Source of the DNA: Thioalkalicoccus limnaeus
GTDB taxonomy: Bacteria; Pseudomonadota; Gammaproteobacteria; Chromatiales; Chromatiaceae
DNA: 64,000 nt
NCBI RefSeq assembly: GCF_041197575.1
Contig: NZ_JBDKXB010000011.1
Span: 1 to 64,000, forward strand
Direction: 5' to 3'
Notes under the pieces: model-generated
Told to the model about the DNA's origin: nothing
Databases searched by the model: none
The model's input: the letters and a program-made list of their open reading frames with translations, nothing else
Position numbers and translations under genes: made by a program
Part shown: positions 1 through 8,924 of the stretch, piece by piece
Layout: every line of letters begins with the position of its first letter
Numbering within the stretch: the first letter of the stretch is position 1

Positions 1-50
1 GCGAGGGCCGGCAGCAGGTAGCCCAGCCGCAAGCGCTCGGCCAGCGTCAT
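1..50 (-). CDS. N-terminus of an unidentified protein, cut by the window edge
   Basis: Only the first 16 or so codons are present, reading MTLAERLRLGYLLPAL and then leaving the window. Its ATG overlaps the stop codon of the upstream Wzt gene as ATGA, so it is the next gene of the same minus-strand glycan operon and is probably translationally coupled to it. Too little is visible to name a family. Confidence 0.5.
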   Translation of the reverse strand, partial: MTLAERLRLGYLLPAL

Positions 51-1270
51 GACGGCAACTCCCATTCATGCGGCAGATGAACCAGGCCGAATTCGCGTCC
101 GGCGTGCAGGACGCGAAAGGGCAGAATCCCCTCGGCCATGTCGAGGACCTGCAGGCCGGTGTCGTCGAGCACGTAGAGGTTCAGCGCATAGTCGCCGGAC
201 AAAAGCGGAAAGGCCGGGATCCGCAAGGCCGCGACCTGTCGTCCGACACCCTGCAAGGACGCATCGGCATGCAAGAAGTGGGTCGCCGTGCCGAACACGT
301 TCTCCTGGTCGTTGCGTCGGATCGCCAGGCCGAGATGAAAGGGCCGCGGTTCGTGGCTGTCGACCTCGATCACGAACCGAACCGGCTGGAAGGTCTCGAT
401 AACGGTCGGGTTGACGCCGTCGGGGGTCTCGATGGTCACGGCCACGAGCCGGACCGGGGCACTCGCCGCGGCGACCGGCCGCCAGGCAGCGCCCGACGCC
501 GGCGCGGCGACACGGGCCCGTTCGGTCCGCGCACGCTCGTGGGCCTCGTAGGCCGTCACCACCTCTTCGGTCGCGCCGAGGGCGACGACGCGGCCCTGGT
601 GGATCCAGGCGGCACGACCGCACAGCGAGCGCACCTGATACAAATTGTGCGAGCAGAACAGCACGGTGCGGCCGCTCTCGCGGAAATACATGATCCGGTC
701 CAGGCTCTTCTTCTGAAAGTGCATGTCGCCGACCGACAGGGCCTCGTCGATGACTAGCACGTCCGGCTCGACGGCGGTCGCCGCAGCGAAAGCGAGCCGC
801 ATGAACATCCCCGAGGAATAGGTCTTGACCGGCCGCTCGAGGACCGCTTCGGGCAGCTCGGAGAAGTCGACGACGCTCCGATAGTAGTCATCCAGCGCGC
901 GGGTCGGGACCTTGTTCAAGGCACCCATCAAGAGCACGTTCTCGCGCCCGCTCTCGTCCGGGTGAAACCCGGCGCCGAGCTCGAGCAAGGCCGCGACCCG
1001 GCCGGCAACCCGGACGCGGCCAACGGTCGGCCGCAGGGTCCCGGCGACCAGCTTCAGCAGCGTGCTCTTGCCGGCCCCGTTTTCCCCGACCAGGCCGAAG
1101 GTCTCGCCGCACGTCAGCTCCAGATCGACGTCGCGCAGCGCCCACAAGGGATCGTGGCAGGGCCGCCGCCAAAAGACCTCCTTGACGCGGTCAAGCGGCC
1201 GCCGGTAAACACGATAGGCCTTGCCCGCGCCGGCGAGTTGCACCGGCGGGCCGGGATCGGACGCCGTCAT
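47..1270 (-). CDS. wzt: Wzt-type ABC transporter ATPase with C-terminal extension (exporter 1)
   Basis: ATP-binding subunit of an ABC-2 polysaccharide exporter that would work with the Wzm permease encoded just upstream. The 407-residue protein has Walker A GENGAGKSTLLKL near residue 62, the ABC signature YSSGMFMRLAF near 151 and Walker B VLVIDEALSVGD near 170. After the nucleotide-binding domain (about 1-250) comes a further 150 residues, as in Wzt proteins whose C-terminal beta-sandwich recognises the capped end of a particular O-polysaccharide. The start overlaps the stop of the permease gene (ATGA). A short Wzt without glycan recognition is unlikely given the length. Confidence 0.92.
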   Translation of the reverse strand: MTASDPGPPVQLAGAGKAYRVYRRPLDRVKEVFWRRPCHDPLWALRDVDLELTCGETFGLVGENGAGKSTLLKLVAGTLRPTVGRVRVAGRVAALLELGAGFHPDESGRENVLLMGALNKVPTRALDDYYRSVVDFSELPEAVLERPVKTYSSGMFMRLAFAAATAVEPDVLVIDEALSVGDMHFQKKSLDRIMYFRESGRTVLFCSHNLYQVRSLCGRAAWIHQGRVVALGATEEVVTAYEAHERARTERARVAAPASGAAWRPVAAASAPVRLVAVTIETPDGVNPTVIETFQPVRFVIEVDSHEPRPFHLGLAIRRNDQENVFGTATHFLHADASLQGVGRQVAALRIPAFPLLSGDYALNLYVLDDTGLQVLDMAEGILPFRVLHAGREFGLVHLPHEWELPS

Positions 1271-2055
1271 AGCGTTTCACCAAGGGTCGGCTTCAGCGTG
1301 CGGAACACCAGATAGCCGCCGCCCCCGAGTACCAGCGTCCAGATACCAAGGCTCACGAGCACCGCCATCGGCAATTCCAGGCCAAGAAACGCCGCGTGGT
1401 AGGTGCGCACCAACACGGCGAATGGATTCAGCAGGTAGAGGTGATGAACGGCCACCGGCACCATCGACATCGGATACAGGATCGGCGAGGCGTAGAAGAG
1501 GAATTGCAAGACCAGCGGTGTCGCGTGCAACAGATCGCGCAGATGCATCGCCAGGACCGCGAGCGCCAGGCCCAGGCCGATGGTCATCGCAAGCTGCGCG
1601 ATCAGCGCAAGCGGCCATAACCAGGGCACGCCTTCACCCAGGATCCCAGCCCACCACAACAGGACAACGAACACCAGGGTGCCGACGCCTTGGGTCACCA
1701 GCGACGCGGTCACGACGGTGACCGGCAAGACCTCGACCGGGAACGCCTGCTTCTGCAGAAAGCCCTCGTGACCGACGATAACGCCGGTCGCGCGCGAGAG
1801 CCCTTCGGCGATGCTGAGCCACGGCAGCAGACCCGCCAACAGATAGAAGAAGAAACCGCTTTGCGCGGCGATCTCGGGGACCCGGATCTGAAAGATGAAT
1901 GCGAACAGCAGGTAGAAGAGCGCAATGGTCGCGATCGGACTGATGACAGCCCACAGCAGGCCGGCCAACGAGCCCGCGTAGCGCGACTTGATGTCGCGGC
2001 GCAGCCATATGCGGAAGACGGGCCAGGGAAAGGCCACGTCAATCGTCCAAGGCAT
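1267..2055 (-). CDS. wzm: Wzm-type ABC-2 permease (exporter 1)
   Basis: Inner-membrane permease of an ABC-2 polysaccharide exporter. The protein (262 residues from the chosen start MPWTIDVAF) has about six hydrophobic segments, an N-terminal amphipathic stretch with RRDIKSRYAGS, and the FPVEVLPV motif typical of Wzm/TagG/KpsM proteins. I chose the ATG at 2055 because it gives the normal family length; it overlaps the upstream glycosyltransferase gene by 17 bases. An in-frame extension to 2142 would add a non-conserved arginine-rich leader. It pairs with the downstream Wzt gene through an ATGA overlap. Confidence 0.92.
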   Translation of the reverse strand: MPWTIDVAFPWPVFRIWLRRDIKSRYAGSLAGLLWAVISPIATIALFYLLFAFIFQIRVPEIAAQSGFFFYLLAGLLPWLSIAEGLSRATGVIVGHEGFLQKQAFPVEVLPVTVVTASLVTQGVGTLVFVVLLWWAGILGEGVPWLWPLALIAQLAMTIGLGLALAVLAMHLRDLLHATPLVLQFLFYASPILYPMSMVPVAVHHLYLLNPFAVLVRTYHAAFLGLELPMAVLVSLGIWTLVLGGGGYLVFRTLKPTLGETL

Positions 2056-3370
2056 CGGGGGTTGCGGCAATCGACTGCAACCGTTCGGCAACCCGCTGCC
2101 CCTCGACCTCCCAGTCCGTCGCGGCCGCGAAGCCCAGACCACCCTCGATCAGCCGCGCGCGCAGATCGGCATCCTCGAGCACGGCGATCACGGCGGCAGC
2201 GAGGGCGTCCGGTGTCGGGTCTGCGAGGCTTGCGTTCTCGCCGTCACGCAACAGCCATTCGACGTTCGGGCCGCGATTCGAGACGACCGGACAGCCGCAC
2301 GCCATGACCTCGAGCGGCAGCAGCGACAGGTTCGTCAGAGACAGCACCAGGGCGACATCGCATTGAGCGTAGAGCCCGGGCAGCTCGTCGAGCGGCGCAA
2401 CACCCATGTCGCGGTACGGAAACGGGATCGCGAAGGCCGAGCAATCCCAGCCGGCGAGAACGAATTCGACATCCGGACAGCGGCGATGGACCCGCTCGAG
2501 CGCCAACAGTCCGAGATCGAAACCGCGGCGCGGGGTCACGTGCCGGGCATAGAAGAAGACGCGCCGCGGACCAGGCAACCGCGGCTGCGGCCGATAGCGG
2601 TCCTTGTCGAACGAAAAGCCGAACGCATGCGTGGTCATGCCATAGCGTGTCCGCAGCTTCTCGGCCAGCCAGCCGCCAGCGGTCAGGCCGACGAAGCCCA
2701 TTCGATAGGTGTGTTCAGCGAGTGCGTATTCGCTACTGCGGCTATAGAAATAGGGTTCGAAGTCCTGAACGAAGTACAGGCGGTGGCGCGCGCCCGTGAA
2801 GGCCTTGGCCCAGTACGCGGTATCCCACCCGGTCGCGACCACGAACTCGCAACAGGGCATCGCGTCGAGCCCGATTCCGACCTCGGCGGCGAGCGGCACG
2901 AAGTGCGTGTTGATCAGCTCGCGGGCATGTGCTGCGTCGGTGAGTTGCGCCTGTTCCGGCAGGAAGATCCGGCACGGGTAGCCACGGCTCTCAAGCATCG
3001 CAATCATGCGGAAGATATTCAGATGCCCACCGCTGCCGAGCGAGAAGGCCGGCACGATCCAATTCATCGAGCGCGGGACCAGGGGGCCGGGCGCCGGATC
3101 GACCGAACCGGCGGACACCATGCGATAGGAGGCAAGGATATCGCATTGGTCAGCCGGCGCCGGAGAATCCTCGGCCGCAACCGGGGCCGATTCCCGGGTC
3201 GGCCCTGCGTCCAACTCCGACTCCGGCTCCGGCGCGTCGGGTACAGGCGGCGGGCGGCGCAGGGCGCGGTCCAGCAAACGCCGCAACGCGTGCCAGGTCG
3301 CATCGGCAAAGCCGGCATGCGCGACGCGCAAGGCATAAGACCGTGAATAGCGATCGAGCGTCTTCCACAT
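2039..3370 (-). CDS. WsaF-like glycosyltransferase
   Basis: Cytoplasmic glycosyltransferase of the type typified by WsaF, a rhamnosyltransferase of S-layer glycan synthesis in Geobacillus. Visible family features are the GSGGHLNIFRMIAML nucleotide-sugar fold entry, the segment YFVQDFEPYFYSRSSEY, and a C-terminal Rossmann half with SLLPLEVMACGCPVVSNRG. The first 100 or so residues are less conserved and proline-rich. The start at 3370 is preferred because AGGA lies eight bases upstream; a second ATG at 3379 is possible. The gene stands between a GT2 gene and wzm. The rhamnose donor is inferred from similarity remembered, not from a search. Confidence 0.8.
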   Translation of the reverse strand: MWKTLDRYSRSYALRVAHAGFADATWHALRRLLDRALRRPPPVPDAPEPESELDAGPTRESAPVAAEDSPAPADQCDILASYRMVSAGSVDPAPGPLVPRSMNWIVPAFSLGSGGHLNIFRMIAMLESRGYPCRIFLPEQAQLTDAAHARELINTHFVPLAAEVGIGLDAMPCCEFVVATGWDTAYWAKAFTGARHRLYFVQDFEPYFYSRSSEYALAEHTYRMGFVGLTAGGWLAEKLRTRYGMTTHAFGFSFDKDRYRPQPRLPGPRRVFFYARHVTPRRGFDLGLLALERVHRRCPDVEFVLAGWDCSAFAIPFPYRDMGVAPLDELPGLYAQCDVALVLSLTNLSLLPLEVMACGCPVVSNRGPNVEWLLRDGENASLADPTPDALAAAVIAVLEDADLRARLIEGGLGFAAATDWEVEGQRVAERLQSIAATPDALDD

Positions 3371-3391
3371 GTTCGTCATCCTGAGGCGCGA

Positions 3392-4369
3392 TCAGCGGCG
3401 CCGCAGCGCCTCATCGCGCGACAGGCGGCGGGTCCAGGCCCCGAAGCGCCCGTGATGTGTTCCAAGATAGCGCCCGAGCAATTTGGCCAGGACCAGCCAG
3501 GGCGCATACAGGCCCTGCGCCACACGCCGGGTCCAGGGCGCCGGTGCCGCGCGGACCCAAGCGAGGTCGCGACGACTGCCCAGGCGCCAGTCGCGCAGCA
3601 GATGACGCCAGGTCGGGACCAAGTCGTACCCAAACAGGCGGCGCAAGGCACGCGCCTCGTCAAAGGCGCGCCGACTGGTCTCGAGCAGCCCGAAATCGTG
3701 CGAATGATAAACCCAGGCGTGCGGCGCGTACACCTTCGAGTACCCAGCCTCGACGGCTTTGAGCGCCCACGCCTGATCCTCCGCGAAGTCAATCTCCGGG
3801 AATGGAAGCCGTTGCCAGACGTCGCGCCGGATGCACGCGTTGTTGTTCGAAAAGAAATGCAGCACCTGCCGGTAACCGGGGTCCGCGCGAAAACGTTCCG
3901 CGTCATCAATGCGCGCCCGCGTGACCTCGGACCCAAACCCGGCGAAATGCGCCTCGAGTTCGCGGTGCGTCACGATTCGCGCATCTGGATAAGCCACATG
4001 ACGACCGAAGGCGCCAGCGGCATCGTCCCATCGGGCTGCGGCCGAAACCAGGTGGTCGAGCCACCGTTCGTCGCCGGGCAGCGCATCCTGCGTCAGGAAC
4101 ACGATGAAGTCACCGGATGTCAGCCGGCACCCGAGGTTTCGGGTCCGGCCGTGACCGAACTCGGCCGGCGCGATCTGATGCACTCGAACTCCGGCCTGGC
4201 GCCGCGCCGCCTCGACCGAGCCATCGGTCGAACCCGAATCGATGACGAGGCACTCGTATCGCCAGGGCGCACGCTGGGCCATGACTCGGGCGAGGACTTC
4301 GCGAAACAAAGGCCCACCGTTCTTGACCGGGATGATTACCGAGGCGGTCATGCTTTGAGGGGAATCCAT
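3392..4369 (-). CDS. GT2-family glycosyltransferase, probably rhamnosyltransferase
   Basis: Family 2 (GT-A) glycosyltransferase that would add one sugar to the lipid-linked glycan on the cytoplasmic side. The protein opens with SVIIPVKNGGPLFREVL, carries LVIDSGSTDGS near residue 41, HGRTRNLG near 75 and the metal-binding FLTQDALPG near 92. GHGRTRN and TQDALP are typical of rhamnosyltransferases of O-antigen clusters. Length 325 is normal. An internal ATG at 4351 would give MTASVIIP and is equally plausible as start; neither has a clear ribosome binding site. Confidence 0.85.
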   Translation of the reverse strand: MDSPQSMTASVIIPVKNGGPLFREVLARVMAQRAPWRYECLVIDSGSTDGSVEAARRQAGVRVHQIAPAEFGHGRTRNLGCRLTSGDFIVFLTQDALPGDERWLDHLVSAAARWDDAAGAFGRHVAYPDARIVTHRELEAHFAGFGSEVTRARIDDAERFRADPGYRQVLHFFSNNNACIRRDVWQRLPFPEIDFAEDQAWALKAVEAGYSKVYAPHAWVYHSHDFGLLETSRRAFDEARALRRLFGYDLVPTWRHLLRDWRLGSRRDLAWVRAAPAPWTRRVAQGLYAPWLVLAKLLGRYLGTHHGRFGAWTRRLSRDEALRRR

Positions 4370-4484
4370 TGGCTGAATCGAAGGGCACTCGCGGGGTTCG
4401 ATGGGGCTTTGCGATCTCGGGAGCCGGAACGCGCCGCCGCCCGTTTACCATGCTCAGGCGGCAGGCAAGCCTTTAGATTAACAC

Positions 4485-4501
4485 AAAAAAAGCCACGGGC
4501 T
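4485..4501 (-). terminator. possible short intrinsic terminator after the GT4 gene
   Basis: Read on the minus strand, a 4-bp stem AGCC-CGT-GGCT is followed directly by seven T residues, 41 bases past the stop of the upstream GT4 gene. The stem is short, so termination may be weak or partial, leaving two glycosyltransferases above it and the exporter genes below it differently expressed. The surrounding stretch 4370-4541 holds no gene I can support. Confidence 0.4.
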
Positions 4502-4541
4502 ACGCGCGTCCTGTCGTTGCCTCCGTACCCACGTGACTGGT

Positions 4542-5669
4542 TCAGCAGCGGCCGGCCTCGCCAAGCAGCCGCACCACGCGCGGGGCAACCGCCGCCAGCG
4601 AATAATGCTCGGCGACCTTGCGCCGGCCGGCGCTCCCGAGGCGCGCGCGCAACGTCGGATCGTCAGCCAACCGCTTCAGCGCCGCGAACCACTCGTCTGG
4701 CCCCGACGCGATCATCCCGACATCCGGGGTGACGATCTCGGCATTGACTCCAACCGGCGAAGCGACGACCGGCCGCCCGCTGGCGCAATACTGGATCAAT
4801 TTGTATCCGCATTTTCCGCGCTCGAACGGCGCATCGGGCAGCGGCATGACGCCGAGATGGATGCTCGCCAACAGCGTGCCTTCGGTCGCGGCCGACCAAG
4901 GGTGCGACTCGATCGGCACACCAAGCGCTGGCGGCGGTCCGGCACCGATCGCGACGAAGCGCAGGGCCCGCACCCGGGCGAGACGCTGAAGGGGGGCGGC
5001 AAGTTCACCCAAGTAACACGCAGCCGTCTGGGGCGACCCGATCCAGCCGATGCGCAGTTCCCCATCAGGGCCTTCGGGCATCAGCGGATAACGATCTAGA
5101 TCGACAACCGTTGGGATCAGTTCAACGCGCGGTGCGCCGGCCGCCTGCGCGTAATCACGCAAATAGGCACTGCCGGCCGTCACCAGCCGCGCCGCCCGCA
5201 GCAGCGGGAACAGCTTACGGCCAAGTAATCGCCGTACCAATGGTGACTGATGTTGATCGTAGCGGTGGAACACGGCGTCGTCGTAGTCAAGGACCAAGGC
5301 CGCACCAGAACGCGCGAACAACCGCTCGAGGCCACCGGGAAGAAACGGCAGCGCCTCCTTTTCGAGCCAAACCACTCCGGCACGGCGCGCCCGGATCAGC
5401 GCTGCAAAGCGCCCCAGATAGGCCAAAGTGATCGGCCAGGGCCGACGCCGACCGTCGGCGTAGAGCTGGCGCACGTACTCATCGCAAAAGAAGGAGCTGA
5501 CTTCGACCCGAAACCCGGCAGCCTCCAGCGATGACCGATATTGCATCATGCGGACTCGACTGCTGGCCCCCAACGGGCCGTAACGCGTGAGCATCAGCAG
5601 ATCGATCGGGTGCGACGCCGAGCCTACGTGGTCGCCGCGCGCCTCGATCCGGTGATCCCGGGGCGCCAT
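4542..5669 (-). CDS. GT4-family glycosyltransferase
   Basis: GT-B fold glycosyltransferase, 375 residues from the chosen start. The N-terminal half starts with the substrate-domain strand IDLLMLTRYGPLGASSRVRM; the C-terminal half has LRIGWIGSPQT and the FERGKCGYKLIQYCASGRPVV segment, in which a lysine-rich stretch stands where many GT4 enzymes have the E-x7-E motif. I chose the ATG at 5669 because it overlaps the stop of the upstream gene as TGATG. Substrate cannot be told from sequence. Confidence 0.82.
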   Translation of the reverse strand: MAPRDHRIEARGDHVGSASHPIDLLMLTRYGPLGASSRVRMMQYRSSLEAAGFRVEVSSFFCDEYVRQLYADGRRRPWPITLAYLGRFAALIRARRAGVVWLEKEALPFLPGGLERLFARSGAALVLDYDDAVFHRYDQHQSPLVRRLLGRKLFPLLRAARLVTAGSAYLRDYAQAAGAPRVELIPTVVDLDRYPLMPEGPDGELRIGWIGSPQTAACYLGELAAPLQRLARVRALRFVAIGAGPPPALGVPIESHPWSAATEGTLLASIHLGVMPLPDAPFERGKCGYKLIQYCASGRPVVASPVGVNAEIVTPDVGMIASGPDEWFAALKRLADDPTLRARLGSAGRRKVAEHYSLAAVAPRVVRLLGEAGRC

Positions 5670-6556
5670 CACCTGGGACCCAAGCGTCCCCGCATACCAT
5701 GTAGAAGACCCCATGTCATTTGCCGCAGATAGGACCACCGTGGCCGCGCGAACAGCGGGTAGGTTAGATAGCGATTACGCAGCTGGCGTGCCAAAGCCCG
5801 CTTCCACACATCAGGCACATGGTCTTGTCGAAACAGCCAGACAGCATTGCGAAAATAGTAATAATTGCGTAACGGCGAGTGACTCGCGGTCACGCGTCCA
5901 AGAGCCTGCGCCGGCCGATCCCCGAGCCGATGAGATAGGCGCGCGTCGCAGGCGCAGAAGTTGCGAAAACCATGTGCGCGGGCACGGAAGCACCAGTCGA
6001 TATCGACCAGATCGATAAACAGGGCCTCGTTCATGGCACCCACGCTCTGCAGGGTCCTTGCCGGTATCAGGCTCCCAGAGGCAATCGCCGTGTCGATCTC
6101 GATGATACCACCAGCCTGGGGACACTGGATCCAATTCGCGACGCCGTTCGCGAGCCGGAAGAAGGGTAGCCCGCCTGGATGGTGGATGTCACAGACCGAC
6201 GACGCGACGAGCCCGACGGGCACCTCGCGACTGTCCAGTTCGAGCGCGACCTCATGCAGATGGCGGACCGCCCCCGCCTGCGGCACACTATCCTGGTCAA
6301 ATAGGACAACATGGGTTGCGCCGCGCTCCAGGGCTATCCGAATCCCGACATTCTGGGCCCCAGCAATCCCGGTGTTGCAACCAAGCCGACACAGAGTGAT
6401 AGCCCTGCCGCATTTCTCCTCGAGCGCGTCAAGCGCCATGGCCGGCGACCCATTGTCCACCAGGATCACCTCGTTGACTTGATCGCGAATCACATCCAGA
6501 TTACCCGACAGCGTCGCAACATCGGGAAAAAACGAAACGACAACGGCAATGATCAT
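5669..6556 (-). CDS. GT2-family rhamnosyltransferase-like protein
   Basis: First intact gene of the minus-strand glycan arm. A GT-A enzyme of 295 residues, with IIAVVVSFFPD at the N-terminus, LVDNGSP near 36, GIAGAQNVGI near 62 and the metal-binding FDQDSVP near 85. NxGIAxAQNxGI plus FDQDS is the pattern of the RfbF/WbbL-like rhamnosyltransferases that use dTDP-rhamnose. A later FIDLVDIDWCFRARAHGF motif is also typical. It is coupled to the next gene by a TGATG overlap. No recognisable ribosome binding site; the promoter must lie in the remnant-transposase region upstream. Confidence 0.85.
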   Translation of the reverse strand: MIIAVVVSFFPDVATLSGNLDVIRDQVNEVILVDNGSPAMALDALEEKCGRAITLCRLGCNTGIAGAQNVGIRIALERGATHVVLFDQDSVPQAGAVRHLHEVALELDSREVPVGLVASSVCDIHHPGGLPFFRLANGVANWIQCPQAGGIIEIDTAIASGSLIPARTLQSVGAMNEALFIDLVDIDWCFRARAHGFRNFCACDARLSHRLGDRPAQALGRVTASHSPLRNYYYFRNAVWLFRQDHVPDVWKRALARQLRNRYLTYPLFARPRWSYLRQMTWGLLHGMRGRLGPR

Positions 6557-6604
6557 AACGGGTCACATAGGTGGGGGCTTCAGCGGTTTCTGCACGTCGA
6601 TTAT

Positions 6605-7016
6605 CATCACCTAATCGCTGCTCCAGGGCCAAGTCGGCCGGATCAGTCATCCCCGCAGCCGGTGCCAGATTCAAGACGGCTTAGCGAACGAGGTCCAACA
6701 GATAGCGATCCTCTTCTGCAGACGATCGCCTTGTTAAGGGCACTGGAATACATGATCCGGTCGCCGATTAAGCTTCTGCGTGGAAACACCGTTCAGGTCG
6801 CGCGTGCCTCGCGCCACGTCGCCGCCCGGGTCTCCGCCACGAGGTGAATTTGGCTCCCATCGGGCAGTAGGCACGGCAGCACCAGATGAAGCACTCGCAG
6901 ACTTCCCCGAGCGGGGTCAACCAGGCAACCCGATCCACATCGTGGACGCAGATCGACGCACGACGATTCCCGCGAGATGTGACATGATTACCGCCGCCGG
7001 CCAATTCGATTCTCAA
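6605..7016 (-). pseudogene. decayed REP-associated tyrosine transposase (Y1/HUH, RAYT)
   Basis: On the minus strand from 7016 one frame reads LRIELAGGGNHVTSRGNRR and then CRAYCPM, the opening of the RAYT/TnpA-REP family. A second frame then gives QIHLVAET, which corresponds to the HUH histidine region, and a third gives VARGTRDLNGVSTQKLNRR. A further shifted frame gives EEDRYLLDLVR, a stop codon, and AVLN. At least three frameshifts and one in-frame stop are needed to read through. The metal-binding HUH core is spoiled (only one histidine is kept), so the protein is dead. It fills most of the 487-base space between the two divergent glycan operons; I see no other gene there. Confidence 0.85.
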
Positions 7017-7043
7017 ATCTCAACTGCCTTGCCATAGGCATGA

Positions 7044-8888
7044 ATGACCGAGCGGAATCTGTCGTTGCAGAACTCGAGTCCTCTCCTTGCTCCCTTGGTG
7101 GATCCGCGCGTCGAGGCGGGACTGGCTTGGTGTCGCCGACACCGCGGCGACGAGCCGCTCACGCTGGCCCTGCCTTTCGAGGTGCCCGAGCCACAACTCG
7201 TCGAACTCCTGTCGCGACCGGGGATCGAAAGCCTGATCATCGATCAGGCACCATCGGCGGCGTTCCTCGCCCGCCACCCCGATCGGGTGGGCCGGTTCTG
7301 TCGGGCGGATTACAGCTGGCGCCTCCCACCGCGCCTCGGTCGTTGGATCCTCTTTGTCGGTGGCCGCGAGAATATCACGGCCCGGATGCTGCGTGAGTCC
7401 TTCCGTCGGCGCGTTCGGAGGCTCGCATACTGGCGTCTCGACCGGTGGGCTGCGCAGTGGCTCGCGATGATGGCCATCGCCAAGGTGGTCGGCAAGCTGC
7501 ATCAGCATACCCAACGCTTTCGCGCTGCCCGACGGATGAACCGCCAGGAGCCCGGGACCGATCCACGCAGCCTCATGGAGTTCGTCGATCGGCGGGGCTT
7601 TCGGCGACTCCTTCAGACCGCCGATCTGCGGCGCATTTCGCCGGACGGGGCGGTGCCGGGTCGTGTCGTCATCGCTTGCCCAACGCTGGCGGCTGGGGGC
7701 GCGGAACGCCAGATCGTCAATACCGCCTTGGGTCTGCAACAGGTGGGGCTCCGCGACCTGACCGTCCTGGTGGCCAACCTGCGCGGCCACCCCGGCAACG
7801 ACTTCTTCCTCGGAGCCTTGAAGGACGCGGGGATCCCGGTTCAGGAGGTCGGAGGTCCGGCCATGTCGGTCGAGAGCTGGGTACGCGCCCAGGATCCAGA
7901 GATCACGGCCTTGACGGTGCGCGTCGGCGCCGCGTTGCAAGACCTGCCGCCGGGCCTCGCGCAGGAGGTCGCGAATCTGTACCTGACCTTCGTCGATCAG
8001 CGCCCGGCCATCGTGCATGCGTGGCTCGATCACAGCAGCGTCAGCGCCGGATTGGCGGCGCTGCTGGCCGGTGTGCCGCGCGTCCTGCTATCCGGGCGCA
8101 ACGTGAGCCCGGTGCATTTTCCTTACATCTTTCAGTCCTATATGCAACCCGCCTACCAAGCCATGGCGGAACGACCCGAGGTGGTTTGGGTCAACAACAG
8201 CCGGGGCGGCGGCGCCGACTACGCGGTTTGGCTGGGGCTCGCGCCCGACCGTTTCGAAGTGGTGTACAATGGCGTCGATCTAACGGCTACGACCCGCGCA
8301 TCGATGGCGGCGATCGCCGACTGGCGATCGGCTCACGGGATCCCCGATGGGGCTCGGCTGGTCGGCGGCATGTTTCGGCTCTCGGACGAGAAGCGCCCAC
8401 TGCTTTGGATCGAGACATTGGCCCGGCTGGCGGACCGCCACGGCGACGTCCAGGGTCTGCTCTTTGGAGCCGGCCCGCTGCAAGCAACCATCGCCGCGCG
8501 GATCGAGGCGCTGGGGCTCGCCGGCCGCGTCCATCTGCGGCCGCCGACGTCGGCCCATGCGCTGGCCTTGTCGAGCTTCGACCTGTTGCTGCTGACCTCG
8601 CGGTGGGAGGGAACCCCGAACGTCGCGATCGAGGCCCAAGCCGTCAGCACGCCGGTCGTCGTTTGCGGTGGCGGCGGCGCCGGCGAAGCCTTGCTCGACG
8701 GCGTGACCGGGTTGTTCGTCGTCGAGGCCGACGCCGAACGGCTCGCGGATGCCGTGTCCGGACTCTTGACCGACGACGCGCAGCGTGCCCGTTTCGCCGC
8801 GGCCGGCCCGGCTTTCGTCCGCGAGCGGTTCGGCCTGGAACGAATGATCGATCAGACCCTGGCCATCTACGACCTGCCCGCGCGGTGA
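7044..8888 (+). CDS. GT4-family glycosyltransferase with a 200-residue N-terminal extension
   Basis: A 614-residue protein. Residues from about 205 on form a GT4 enzyme: IACPTLAAGGAERQIVNTALGL at the start of the acceptor domain, GGMFRLSDEKRPLLWIETLA at the donor domain, and SRWEGTPNVAIEAQAVSTPVV, in which E-x7-E binds the nucleotide sugar. The first 200 residues (VDPRVEAGLAWCRRH onward, ending in a basic helix near 125-165) match nothing I recognise. It is the first gene of the plus-strand glycan arm; its promoter must lie within or beside the transposase remnant. GT4 with GGAERQ openings often serve capsule and exopolysaccharide pathways. Confidence 0.85.
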   Translation: MTERNLSLQNSSPLLAPLVDPRVEAGLAWCRRHRGDEPLTLALPFEVPEPQLVELLSRPGIESLIIDQAPSAAFLARHPDRVGRFCRADYSWRLPPRLGRWILFVGGRENITARMLRESFRRRVRRLAYWRLDRWAAQWLAMMAIAKVVGKLHQHTQRFRAARRMNRQEPGTDPRSLMEFVDRRGFRRLLQTADLRRISPDGAVPGRVVIACPTLAAGGAERQIVNTALGLQQVGLRDLTVLVANLRGHPGNDFFLGALKDAGIPVQEVGGPAMSVESWVRAQDPEITALTVRVGAALQDLPPGLAQEVANLYLTFVDQRPAIVHAWLDHSSVSAGLAALLAGVPRVLLSGRNVSPVHFPYIFQSYMQPAYQAMAERPEVVWVNNSRGGGADYAVWLGLAPDRFEVVYNGVDLTATTRASMAAIADWRSAHGIPDGARLVGGMFRLSDEKRPLLWIETLARLADRHGDVQGLLFGAGPLQATIAARIEALGLAGRVHLRPPTSAHALALSSFDLLLLTSRWEGTPNVAIEAQAVSTPVVVCGGGGAGEALLDGVTGLFVVEADAERLADAVSGLLTDDAQRARFAAAGPAFVRERFGLERMIDQTLAIYDLPAR

Positions 8889-8924
8889 TCGCGCGATGGG
8901 CTCGACTGCAGCAGAGAACAGCGT

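Noticed and set aside
1988..3346. Long plus-strand open frame opposite the WsaF-like gene
   Set aside because: It is a shadow of the minus-strand gene in GC-rich DNA; its translation is low-complexity and rich in Arg, Gly and Gln, and matches nothing.
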